NCBI GenBank assembly: GCA_030637565.1
Contig: DAOWGG010000130.1
Location: 1 to 8,773, forward strand
Reading direction: 5' to 3'
DNA length: 8,773 nucleotides
DNA from: Candidatus Peregrinibacteria bacterium
Lineage (GTDB): Bacteria; Patescibacteriota; Gracilibacteria; UM-FILTER-43-11
Shown: in pieces, positions 1-5,175 of the stretch
Numbering within the stretch: the stretch's first letter is position 1
Layout: each line of letters starts with the position of its first letter
Made by a program: the position numbers and the translations under genes
Notes under the pieces: generated by a model
What the model saw: only the letters and a program-made list of their open reading frames with translations
Told to the model about the DNA's origin: nothing
The model's database searches: none

Positions 1-131
1 CTATGCTTTTGGGTCCCACCCCACAGAATACCCCCCTCCTTCCTCAAGACCTCCTCGCATTCTGCGTGGACCCCGTTCTAAACTCCAGCCTGCGAATTTT
101 TCTCCGTTTTACTATGAAGTCTTCTTCGGCT
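1..131 (-). ncRNA. Possible structured RNA (5' part), identity unknown
   Basis: This stretch is clearly richer in G+C than the AT-rich flanks and has no convincing coding frame. Read leftward it can form a hairpin at 52-70: TCC, an A:A mismatch, then CGCA closed by a GAA loop. GGGTCC at 11-16 can also pair with GGACCC at 68-73. A TATAAT on the minus strand at 138-143 would place a transcript start near 131. I looked for the signatures of RNase P RNA, SRP RNA, tmRNA and common riboswitches and found none. The window edge cuts the element. It could equally be an mRNA leader, or chance structure in a GC-rich patch. Confidence 0.3.
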
Positions 132-137
132 TACCTT

Positions 138-143
138 ATTATA
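138..143 (-). promoter_or_regulatory. Candidate leftward -10 box
   Basis: Read on the minus strand, this is a perfect TATAAT just upstream of the GC-rich structured stretch. A perfect TTGACA lies at 180-185 on the same strand, but 36 nt separates them, so they do not form one standard promoter. The correctly spaced -35 is a poor T-rich hexamer. The call is tentative. Confidence 0.3.
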
Positions 144-192
144 TATGCCTAAAAATAATTAAAAAATCATTTTTTTTTCTGTCAATTTGTTT

Positions 193-206
193 TCTCCCTA
201 GGGAGA
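193..206. promoter_or_regulatory. 14-bp perfect palindrome, possible operator
   Basis: TCTCCCTAGGGAGA is a perfect palindrome with no spacer. It ends 9 nt before the -35 box of the pilin-like gene. There is no T-tract after it and no loop, so it fits a dimeric DNA-binding site better than a terminator. The binding protein is unknown. Confidence 0.45.
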
Positions 207-215
207 CTTAGATTA

Positions 216-245
216 TTGACGCTGGATTAGAGTGTTTGATATAAT
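216..245 (+). promoter_or_regulatory. Strong extended -10 promoter for the pilin-like gene
   Basis: The -35 is TTGACG (216-221) and the -10 is TATAAT (240-245), with an 18-nt spacer. TGA before the -10 gives a perfect extended -10 (TGnTATAAT). The predicted start is near 252, giving a leader of about 25 nt that is A/T-rich and has no Shine-Dalgarno motif. Confidence 0.75.
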
Positions 246-276
246 GGAGTAAAGTAATTATTAACAAACATAAAAA

Positions 277-636
277 ATGAAGAACTTAATCAAAAAAACA
301 ACTGGTGCTCTTGCTATGGCACTCTTTGCTGTAAATAACGCTTTCGCTCAAGGAGGTGCTTTCTTTGACAATCCAAGTGGAGGTGCTGCTCCAAACGTAG
401 CCGCTCAAGGAACATTGGGTCAAAATATCACCACTGTTATTAACTACTTCCTCGGACTACTTGGTCTTGTGGCTGTTGCCTTTCTTATTTACGCTGGTGT
501 TCTTATGGTAACTGCTGGTGGAAATGATGAACAAGTTACTAAAGCTCGAAAAGTAATTATGTACTCAGTAGTGGGTATCGTAATCATTCTTCTTTCTTAC
601 ACAATCGTTACCTTCGTTACCAGCGCACTTGGGTAA
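277..636 (+). CDS. Type IV secretion pilin-like small membrane protein (VirB2/TrbC-like)
   Basis: The 119-aa product starts with a basic N-terminus and a hydrophobic signal sequence ending in AFA at residues 22-24, with likely cleavage before Gln25. A Gly/Ala-rich spacer (26-50) follows, then two hydrophobic helices at about 55-79 and 92-115. They are joined by a short polar loop (GGNDEQVTKARK) containing Lys and Arg. This signal peptide plus two-helix layout is that of VirB2/TrbC-type pilin subunits and of the T4SS-pilin family that is widespread in Patescibacteria. It probably sits in the cytoplasmic membrane and could polymerise into a surface filament or form a membrane channel. No other secretion genes are in view, so it appears as a stand-alone gene with its own strong promoter and terminator. 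The family call rests on architecture and remembered sequence resemblance. Confidence 0.7.
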   Translation: MKNLIKKTTGALAMALFAVNNAFAQGGAFFDNPSGGAAPNVAAQGTLGQNITTVINYFLGLLGLVAVAFLIYAGVLMVTAGGNDEQVTKARKVIMYSVVGIVIILLSYTIVTFVTSALG

Positions 637-652
637 TCCAATCTTACAATCC

Positions 653-685
653 AAAAACCCCGCACCATTCGGTGCGGGGTTTTTT
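653..685. terminator. Bidirectional rho-independent terminator
   Basis: CCCCGCACC (658-666) and GGTGCGGGG (671-679) form a perfect 9-bp stem with an ATTC loop, followed by six T (680-685). Five A precede the stem (653-657), so the structure also terminates leftward transcripts. It lies between the pilin-like gene and the end of the convergent PRC-barrel gene. Confidence 0.93.
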
Positions 686-696
686 AGTTATCTAAG

Positions 697-1233
697 TTAA
701 ATATCCATTAAGGGCTGGTCCTTCGGCAATGCAATTCCCTCTTCTATTTTTTTCTCCTCAACATCCTTCACTACAATATGCTCTGGTAAAACTTCGACAA
801 CACTTTTGTAGGAGAATGCCCTCTTGTTAAATCTAAAACCTATAAAGTTTTTTTGAGTATAAAGATTGTTTAAGCGTAATTTTTTGGTATCAAAATCCAA
901 ATCTTCAACTCGGCCCAACACCTCCCCTTCTTCATTTTTAATCATCGCCCCCATAAATAAACACTTTCTTTCTAATATTTCAGCTATTTTAATAATTTCA
1001 TCTGCTTCTGAAATTTCATTATCACCTTTTATATAAATATTTTTTTTCCATTCCAAAATTGAGTCACTATGAATCACTCCATTGGCAAGTGGAACCGTTA
1101 AGGGCTTAACCCAGAATCCTTCAATTCTACCTGTGTCAGGGTGAATAATAATATCCTGAAGTAAAGCCAGAACAGATCCGTCATCCTGATCCATAACTTT
1201 ACTGCCAATGATTTGATTAAAAGAACGCATCAT
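697..1233 (-). CDS. Tandem PRC-barrel domain protein
   Basis: This 178-aa protein contains two PRC-barrel-like units. The first covers about residues 5-75 and begins with the typical IGSKVMDQDDGSVLALLQD pattern, followed by a strand with GRIEGFWVKP. The second covers about residues 92-160 and has GAMIKNEEGEVLGRVEDLDF. PRC-barrel domains are small beta-barrels found in photosynthetic reaction-centre H subunits, RimM and many stand-alone stress or envelope proteins, where they bind proteins or RNA. No signal peptide or membrane helix is visible, so it is probably cytoplasmic. The C-terminal 20 residues are polar and probably disordered. Two Met codons begin the frame, and no Shine-Dalgarno motif marks either. 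It is monocistronic and convergent with the pilin-like gene. Its exact function cannot be told. Confidence 0.7.
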   Translation of the reverse strand: MMRSFNQIIGSKVMDQDDGSVLALLQDIIIHPDTGRIEGFWVKPLTVPLANGVIHSDSILEWKKNIYIKGDNEISEADEIIKIAEILERKCLFMGAMIKNEEGEVLGRVEDLDFDTKKLRLNNLYTQKNFIGFRFNKRAFSYKSVVEVLPEHIVVKDVEEKKIEEGIALPKDQPLMDI

Positions 1234-1241
1234 CGGATAAA

Positions 1242-1270
1242 AGAATAAGTGGTTTTAAGTTGATTGGCAA
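1242..1270 (-). promoter_or_regulatory. Candidate promoter for the PRC-barrel gene
   Basis: Read on the minus strand, TTGCCA (-35, 1265-1270) is followed after 17 nt by TATTCT (-10, 1242-1247). The predicted start would be near 1235, one or two bases before the ATG, implying a leaderless or nearly leaderless mRNA. Confidence 0.4.
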
Positions 1271-1339
1271 AGTTTTTTCTTTTAATGTTGTTATTGCTGT
1301 ATTGCTTCAATAGGATCCCGTGTACGGAACGCGTTACTA

Positions 1340-1415
1340 GCCACCTTAGCTCAGTCGGTAGAGCGACGCACTCGTAACGCGTAGGTCGCCGGTTCAATCC
1401 CGGCAGGTGGCTCCA
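1340..1415 (+). tRNA. tRNA-Thr (CGT)
   Basis: This is a full cloverleaf. The acceptor stem GCCACCT pairs with AGGTGGC (1405-1411), the D stem GCTC pairs with GAGC, and the T stem GCCGG pairs with CCGGC around the loop TTCAATC. The anticodon loop CTCGTAA gives anticodon CGT (1373-1375), which reads ACG. The CCA end is encoded (1413-1415). The last anticodon-stem pair is A31:C39, a mismatch where a Watson-Crick pair is usual. The remaining four pairs are intact. Confidence 0.93.
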
Positions 1416-1423
1416 GTTTAAAG

Positions 1424-1452
1424 TGCCTTGATTTAGTCAAATTTGCTATAAT
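1424..1452 (+). promoter_or_regulatory. Extended -10 promoter for the 1479 gene
   Basis: TATAAT (1447-1452) is preceded by TGC, giving a perfect extended -10. The correctly spaced -35 (TGCCTT, 1424-1429) is weak, as is usual for extended -10 promoters. TTGA...TCAA around 1428-1440 forms a short inverted repeat inside it. The leader to the ATG is about 20 nt and A-rich, without a Shine-Dalgarno motif. Confidence 0.55.
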
Positions 1453-1478
1453 TGATCTATCCAATAATTTAAAAAAAT

Positions 1479-2027
1479 ATGCGTAAAAAATTAGCACTTA
1501 TATTCGGCACTCCAATCGCAATCGCCTTAGTATTAGTGGCTATTTATTATTCAAAAATTCAGAATAATATTAAACCTATCACTTCCCCTGCAAATGTGGC
1601 GGAAGAAAAAGCTGATGAGGTTAAGACCATTGAAGGATGGAGTGTATATAAACATCCAACCGAAGGGTTTACGATCAACCTTCCTCACGGATCTCAAGCC
1701 TCCCTTTTTGATGATGGTCTGATCATTACTTCCGACCCCATCGATACTCCTGTCCCTTCAATGAAAATCGTAATCGAAAAGAAGCATGATGACGAGTATG
1801 AGGATTTAAGAAATATGTCTCAACTATCAAATATAGAAATTAATGGAATAAAGGGCAGGCTTAGAATCGATAAATACGAAGCGGATGAAATGGGACCAGA
1901 GATGACATGTACAACTTATCGACTAGAGCATGACGGCATGTTTTATTCCCTTTTTACGTGGGAATGTCTGGATTGGAAGTACTTTGAAGATGTGGTGAAG
2001 AGCTTTCAGATTCCCTTAAAAAAATAA
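1479..2027 (+). CDS. Membrane-anchored extracytoplasmic protein, unknown function
   Basis: This 182-aa protein has a short basic N-terminus (MRKK) and one hydrophobic helix at about residues 5-24, most likely an uncleaved anchor. A linker of about 28 residues follows, then a soluble domain from residue 52 to the end. That domain begins with a W-x-x-Y-x-x-P-x-x-G-F-T-x-x-x-P pattern (W54 to P69), reminiscent of PsbP-like or lipoprotein-type beta domains found outside the cell. Two Cys (144 and 163) lie on neighbouring predicted strands and could form a disulfide, consistent with an exported location. The gene stands between two tRNA genes, has its own promoter and no partner genes. I do not recognise a specific family. 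Confidence 0.65.
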   Translation: MRKKLALIFGTPIAIALVLVAIYYSKIQNNIKPITSPANVAEEKADEVKTIEGWSVYKHPTEGFTINLPHGSQASLFDDGLIITSDPIDTPVPSMKIVIEKKHDDEYEDLRNMSQLSNIEINGIKGRLRIDKYEADEMGPEMTCTTYRLEHDGMFYSLFTWECLDWKYFEDVVKSFQIPLKK

Positions 2028-2056
2028 TTCAAAAAACACTTAAAATAAGCTATATT
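2028..2056 (+). promoter_or_regulatory. Candidate promoter for tRNA-Pro
   Basis: TTCAAA (-35, 2028-2033) starts directly after the stop of the previous gene and is spaced 17 nt from TATATT (-10, 2051-2056). The predicted start near 2063 lies about 5 nt before the mature tRNA 5' end. Confidence 0.45.
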
Positions 2057-2067
2057 ACTTTTGTTGT

Positions 2068-2144
2068 CGGGGAGTAGTTCAGTTGGCTAGAATGCACGGC
2101 TGGGGGTCGTGTGGTCGCAGGTTCGAGTCCTGTCTCCCCGACCA
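2068..2144 (+). tRNA. tRNA-Pro (GGG)
   Basis: The acceptor stem CGGGGAG pairs with CTCCCCG (2134-2140) and has the C1:G72 pair typical of bacterial tRNA-Pro. The D stem is GTTC with GAAT, and the T stem GCAGG pairs with CCTGT around TTCGAGT. The anticodon loop CTGGGGG gives anticodon GGG and G37, the usual m1G37 site. The discriminator is A2141 and CCA is encoded (2142-2144). The molecule is 77 nt including CCA. Confidence 0.93.
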
Positions 2145-2162
2145 TTAAATAATTTTTTAATT

Positions 2163-2660
2163 ATGGCAAAACCCTTTAAAAACGCTAGAAAAATTTGTAC
2201 TGTTCTAACAATTATCGCTCTTTTGGGAGCGTTGATAGGAATTAAAACTCAAATCCCTCTCATTACTATTATTGCTCTTTTGCCGACGGTGGTTTACGAA
2301 GTCTATCGAACCGAGGGTGAATCGACGAAGTGGGCCTCTCGAGGACTTTTGGCAGCATTTATTGCTGAAGCGATTTTCATCTACAAAAACATCAGCTTCG
2401 ACCTAGCTCAATATCTCGATCGCTCTAATGAATTCATAAAAGGCTATAAAGTTCCCCTTGGTGACGTTAAGGTGGTTGCTCCAGCGATTATGGCAATTTT
2501 GGCTATTTTGCTTTTCAAGCGAACAAGGGGGAGATACACCAAATGGCTTTCCGTTGTTATTATTATCGGAGCTTTTGCGATTGTTTATAGTTTGGATTCA
2601 GAGATTTTCAATGCCTACCTTAAAATTGGTGTTAACGAAGCAATCGATCAATTGAATTAA
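2163..2660 (+). CDS. Multi-spanning membrane protein, unknown function
   Basis: The first ATG after the tRNA gives a 165-aa product. The frame is open further upstream to a GTG inside tRNA-Pro, but that extension is translated tRNA and is not real protein. Hydrophobic helices are visible at about residues 11-27, 31-48, 59-74, 102-118 and 128-143, suggesting five spans. A short motif recurs: TKWAS at 55-59 and TKWLS at 126-130, each just ahead of a helix and preceded by Arg-rich residues, hinting at an internal duplication. The gene starts 18 nt after tRNA-Pro, with no terminator and no room for a promoter between, so it probably shares the tRNA transcript. There is no Shine-Dalgarno motif. 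Its stop overlaps the stop of a convergent small ORF. I do not recognise the family. Confidence 0.65.
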   Translation: MAKPFKNARKICTVLTIIALLGALIGIKTQIPLITIIALLPTVVYEVYRTEGESTKWASRGLLAAFIAEAIFIYKNISFDLAQYLDRSNEFIKGYKVPLGDVKVVAPAIMAILAILLFKRTRGRYTKWLSVVIIIGAFAIVYSLDSEIFNAYLKIGVNEAIDQLN

Positions 2661-2821
2661 TTATTCGAATCATGACGATTGGCCTTAACCCAGTATCTCA
2701 TCATTTTGACGACCTCCATTTTTGTAATAATTAACTTCTCCATCCTTTTACTCTCTTGTCCTGACGTTGCCTCTAGGGCAAAATCACCTTCATGAACATT
2801 GGGTCTTTTTTGGCTCGACAT
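2657..2821 (-). CDS. Small hypothetical protein, 54 aa
   Basis: This short frame runs from ATG (2819-2821) to TAA (2657-2659) and encodes 54 residues. It begins 2 nt after the TAA of the upstream methyltransferase gene, a spacing typical of a translationally coupled operon partner. Its own TAA overlaps the TAA of the convergent membrane-protein gene within the palindrome TTAA (2657-2660). The N-terminal half is polar (MSSQKRPNVHEGDF). The second half, from Met27, is basic and amphipathic with several Met, Lys and Ile residues and one Trp, ending in a polar tail. There is no membrane segment or recognisable motif. It may be a small partner of the methyltransferase. Support comes from position and an intact frame only. 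Confidence 0.5.
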   Translation of the reverse strand: MSSQKRPNVHEGDFALEATSGQESKRMEKLIITKMEVVKMMRYWVKANRHDSNN

Positions 2822-2823
2822 AG

Positions 2824-3870
2824 TTAATTAAGGAATTGAAGTGATAACTGCGGATACTCCCCCTCCCCTTCCCATCTTTTTTGACTGATTCCAAAATCCT
2901 CATATTCCTCAAATTCGATTCCAACTTCCTCAAGCCTTAAGGGATTTTGTGAATCAACCCCTGTCTCTAAAAATAGAAATGAATTTTCTCGATTGGGCTG
3001 GTAAAATCCATTAAAAATATCGGGAAACATACCCATTCGACCTCTAATGACCCCCTCTGGAAAATCATCTATTTCATTCATCGATTTCCCCAACACTTCA
3101 ACAAAAGGATCTCCGTTTCTCTCGTACTTATATCGAGCCATGATTTCATTTGGGTCTAACCCGAAATCGCTGCGTGATAAATCAATGGGGGGTGTGTTTC
3201 TTCCAATGGTTTCACTGACCCAAAAATCGGGCCGTCTTGCCTCAAAGAGCATTTTAAATAAACTATCCCCCAACGCATCTCCTTGAATCACCGCATAATT
3301 TTCATCTCCTAGCAATCGTGTTAATGGATTTCGTGATTGAGCCACTGCTCTTTCAACTCTTTCGATTCCTGTACAAAAAACATCTCCTATTCCTTTTCTT
3401 TTGGCAGCAATTGCCATGGCTGGCATTAAAATTCCCGTTCCGCATCCGATATCAAGACCAATAAAGCCTTCCCTTGCTTTAAATCGATCACTAAAGGCAA
3501 TTTCTTTAAAAACCGCTGAGGTTTGCCTTATGTCCGATAGACAATTCATCGAAAAGTTATCATCACCTAATTCCGATTTAGCTTTTTCAAGCTTGATTGC
3601 ATTTCCCAAGTTAACAAGATAGGCAATTTTCCTTCGAATAACTTGTATAGAATCCCCTTTTACACTGAGATACTCAGCGGTGTATTTGATGACTAAATTT
3701 AAAATCAGCTCATTCACCTCTTCCCGATCTACATCGAAAGAAAGCCTTGGATCGCATAGCTTTTCAAAATCCTCTTCCATTGGAGAATTAGTATAATACG
3801 CTTCTAAATTTTTCATGGGCAACTTTTTCTTGGGGTTTAATATAGCTGATTTTAATTTTTTGTCAATCAT
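2824..3870 (-). CDS. Class I SAM-dependent methyltransferase
   Basis: This 348-aa protein has a mostly helical N-terminal region (about 1-130) and a Rossmann-type methyltransferase core. Motif I is GLDIGCGTG (138-146), the glycine-rich S-adenosylmethionine loop. An acidic strand end, GIER (168-171), fits the residue that binds the ribose hydroxyls. QGDA (196-199) fits the adenine-side Asp motif. The strand-4 region reads VSETIG (218-223), which resembles the SE-x-x-G start of the substrate loop in protein arginine methyltransferases, though nothing else proves that specificity. The substrate is unknown. Met19 is an alternative start. A GAGGA abuts the ATG too closely to be a normal ribosome binding site. 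The gene is divergent from the Fur-suf operon and is followed 2 nt later by the 54-aa ORF. Confidence 0.75.
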   Translation of the reverse strand: MIDKKLKSAILNPKKKLPMKNLEAYYTNSPMEEDFEKLCDPRLSFDVDREEVNELILNLVIKYTAEYLSVKGDSIQVIRRKIAYLVNLGNAIKLEKAKSELGDDNFSMNCLSDIRQTSAVFKEIAFSDRFKAREGFIGLDIGCGTGILMPAMAIAAKRKGIGDVFCTGIERVERAVAQSRNPLTRLLGDENYAVIQGDALGDSLFKMLFEARRPDFWVSETIGRNTPPIDLSRSDFGLDPNEIMARYKYERNGDPFVEVLGKSMNEIDDFPEGVIRGRMGMFPDIFNGFYQPNRENSFLFLETGVDSQNPLRLEEVGIEFEEYEDFGISQKRWEGEGEYPQLSLQFLN

Positions 3871-3884
3871 TCCTCAATTTCCCA

Positions 3885-3912
3885 TTGCTTTTATCTTAGA
3901 AAAAGATAGAAT
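3885..3912 (+). promoter_or_regulatory. Candidate promoter of the Fur-suf operon
   Basis: TTGCTT (-35, 3885-3890) and TAGAAT (-10, 3907-3912) are separated by 16 nt, with a predicted start near 3919. An inverted repeat, TATCTT (3892-3897) and AAGATA (3903-3908), occupies the spacer and overlaps the -10 by two bases. It could be a second binding site. Confidence 0.45.
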
Positions 3913-3924
3913 AATTTTGCTTAA

Positions 3925-3939
3925 TAGGAATAATTCCTA
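3925..3939. promoter_or_regulatory. 7-1-7 inverted repeat, likely Fur-family operator
   Basis: TAGGAAT, one central A, then ATTCCTA form a perfect 7-1-7 inverted repeat. It ends 3 nt before the ATG of the Fur-like regulator and lies just after the predicted transcript start. PerR and Fur boxes have the same 7-1-7 geometry, so this is the best candidate for an autoregulatory site controlling the whole suf operon. The half-site sequence differs from the classical TTATAAT or TGATAAT. Confidence 0.55.
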
Positions 3940-3942
3940 ATA

Positions 3943-4368
3943 ATGAACAAATTGCCTCAAAAAACTCGGCTTACTCAACAGCGAAAAACCATTTTAGATA
4001 TTGTGAAATCGACCTGTTATCACCCAACTGCAGAGCAGATTTTTAAGCTGGTTAAAAAGCAACTCCCTAAAATCAGTGTCGGAACAGTTTATCGAAATCT
4101 GGATGTTTTAGCGGATCAGAAACTCATTAAGCGCATCGATATTCCTGGGGAGCCAACTCGCTTTGATGCTGAGCTGAAAAATAAGGCCTATTTTGTCTGT
4201 AAGAACAAGGGGTCTATTTACGATCTTAAAATCGATTCTGAAAAACTTAAAAGCTTAGTTAACTGTGACTGCATTGATAAAATCGATGACTTTCATATTT
4301 TATTATTCGGAACTTCTAAAGACTGTCCATCCGAAAAAGGCCTTCGAAAAGGTCAACTTAAGCGTTAA
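3943..4368 (+). CDS. Fur/PerR-family transcriptional regulator with degenerate metal sites
   Basis: This 141-aa protein has the Fur-family winged-helix domain at about residues 8-75. RLTQQRKTIL begins the first helix, a His-Pro-Thr-Ala segment lies at 27-30, and the DNA-recognition helix is SVGTVYRNLDVL (45-56), followed by the wing up to TRFDA. The dimerisation domain follows. The usual family pattern there is HHH, then C-x-x-C-G. Here it reads KAYFVCKNKG (81-90), so the three His and the second Cys are gone and only Cys86 remains. The C-terminal C-x-x-C is S-x-x-C (Ser125, Cys128). An extra C-x-C lies at 108-110. Classical Zn/Fe sensing is therefore doubtful. It is the first gene before sufC, 18 nt upstream, so its likely job is control of SUF genes in response to iron, Fe-S or redox state. 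What it senses is unknown. Confidence 0.8.
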   Translation: MNKLPQKTRLTQQRKTILDIVKSTCYHPTAEQIFKLVKKQLPKISVGTVYRNLDVLADQKLIKRIDIPGEPTRFDAELKNKAYFVCKNKGSIYDLKIDSEKLKSLVNCDCIDKIDDFHILLFGTSKDCPSEKGLRKGQLKR

Positions 4369-4386
4369 TAACTTAAATTTTAATCC

Positions 4387-5136
4387 ATGCTAGAAATTAA
4401 AAATCTCCATGTATCGATCGATGATAAACCCGTTCTAAATGGGGTTGATCTCAAAATCAATTCTGGCGAAGTGCATGCCATGATGGGACCTAATGGTGCT
4501 GGAAAAAGTACGCTCACTAATGTGATTATGGGGCACCCAAAATACACCATTACTCAAGGTGACATTCTATTCAATGGGAAAAGTATTCTCGATCTTGAAC
4601 CTCATGAGCGATCACTGATGGGATTATTTTTAGCCTTTCAGCACCCGAAAGAAATTGGAGGAATCACACTTGAGGAATTCTTGCTCGCCGCCTACCGCGC
4701 TAAGCAGAAACACCTTCATCCTGACAATCCTCCTGTTTTGGTTTTTCGGTTTAAAAAAATGCTCAAAGAATTGATGGAAAAATTTAAAATGGAGAAAAAA
4801 TTTGCCAGCCGATATCTCAATCAAGGATTTTCTGGTGGTGAGAAAAAGAAATCAGAAATGCTTCAAATGGCAGTCTTAAAGCCAAGCCTTGCCATTATGG
4901 ATGAAACCGATTCTGGATTGGATGTAGACGCCCTCAAAGCCGTTTGTGATGGCATTCAGCAAGTTCAAAGAGATTCCGAAAAGCCAATGGGAGTTTTAAT
5001 GATCACTCATTATCAAAGAATATTAAAACACCTAGAACCCGATCATGTTCACGTTTTAAAAGATGGAAAAATTATTCAATCGGGTGGTAAAGAATTTGCG
5101 CATGAACTGGAAAAGAATGGTTATGAAAACTTATAA
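4387..5136 (+). CDS. sufC: Fe-S cluster assembly ATPase SufC
   Basis: This 249-aa ABC-type ATPase has the normal length for SufC. Walker A is GPNGAGKST (34-42), the Q-loop Gln is Q86 in FQHP, and the signature is FSGGEKKK (149-156). Walker B is LAIMDE (169-174), the D-loop is SGLD (177-180) and the H-loop His is H209 in ITHYQR. The FSGGEKKKSEMLQ form and the ETDSGLD segment are characteristic of SufC rather than of transporter ATPases. It acts in the cytoplasm, hydrolysing ATP to drive conformational change in the SufB-SufD scaffold. It follows the Fur-like gene by 18 nt and has an A/T-rich leader without a Shine-Dalgarno motif. Its TAA stop is also the first triplet of a heptanucleotide repeat array. 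Confidence 0.96.
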   Translation: MLEIKNLHVSIDDKPVLNGVDLKINSGEVHAMMGPNGAGKSTLTNVIMGHPKYTITQGDILFNGKSILDLEPHERSLMGLFLAFQHPKEIGGITLEEFLLAAYRAKQKHLHPDNPPVLVFRFKKMLKELMEKFKMEKKFASRYLNQGFSGGEKKKSEMLQMAVLKPSLAIMDETDSGLDVDALKAVCDGIQQVQRDSEKPMGVLMITHYQRILKHLEPDHVHVLKDGKIIQSGGKEFAHELEKNGYENL

Positions 5137-5175
5137 TTACTAATTACGAATTACAAATTACTAATTACGAATTAA
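5134..5175. repeat. Heptanucleotide array (N)AATTAC x6 between sufC and sufB
   Basis: There are six consecutive 7-nt units starting at 5134, 5141, 5148, 5155, 5162 and 5169. Their first bases are T, T, G, A, T and G, and the last unit ends in A instead of C. The first unit begins with the sufC stop codon TAA. In the sufB frame the array is open and would encode two copies of a seven-residue repeat (ITNYELQ, ITNYELK). The same unit recurs after sufS. Confidence 0.9.

Noticed and set aside
1..131. RNase P RNA, SRP RNA, tmRNA or c-di-GMP riboswitch at the left edge
   Set aside because: Key conserved segments of each are missing. A GGGACCCAAAAGC string near the edge only loosely resembles a GEMM riboswitch.
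180..185. Minus-strand TTGACA as -35 for the leftward TATAAT at 138-143
   Set aside because: The spacing is 36 nt, about twice the allowed distance.
2..211. Rightward open frame from the window edge to TAG at 209-211, about 69 codons
   Set aside because: It runs from a GC-rich foldable stretch into low-complexity A/T sequence, has a Pro/Ser/Arg-rich composition unlike its neighbours and no recognisable domain. A gene end coming from the left cannot be fully excluded.
2109..2162. N-terminal extension of the membrane protein starting at GTG
   Set aside because: The extension is translated tRNA-Pro sequence (MWSQVRVLSPRP), a well-known false protein start. The ATG at 2163 follows the tRNA.
3047..3622. 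Plus-strand frames inside the methyltransferase gene
   Set aside because: They are antisense shadows of a well-supported gene with no domain of their own.
5110..5140. Programmed -1 frameshift joining SufC to SufB
   Set aside because: The frames are in the right relation, but the overlap window (5127-5133) has no good slippery heptamer and no clear stimulatory structure. Kept only as a remote option for the sufB start.
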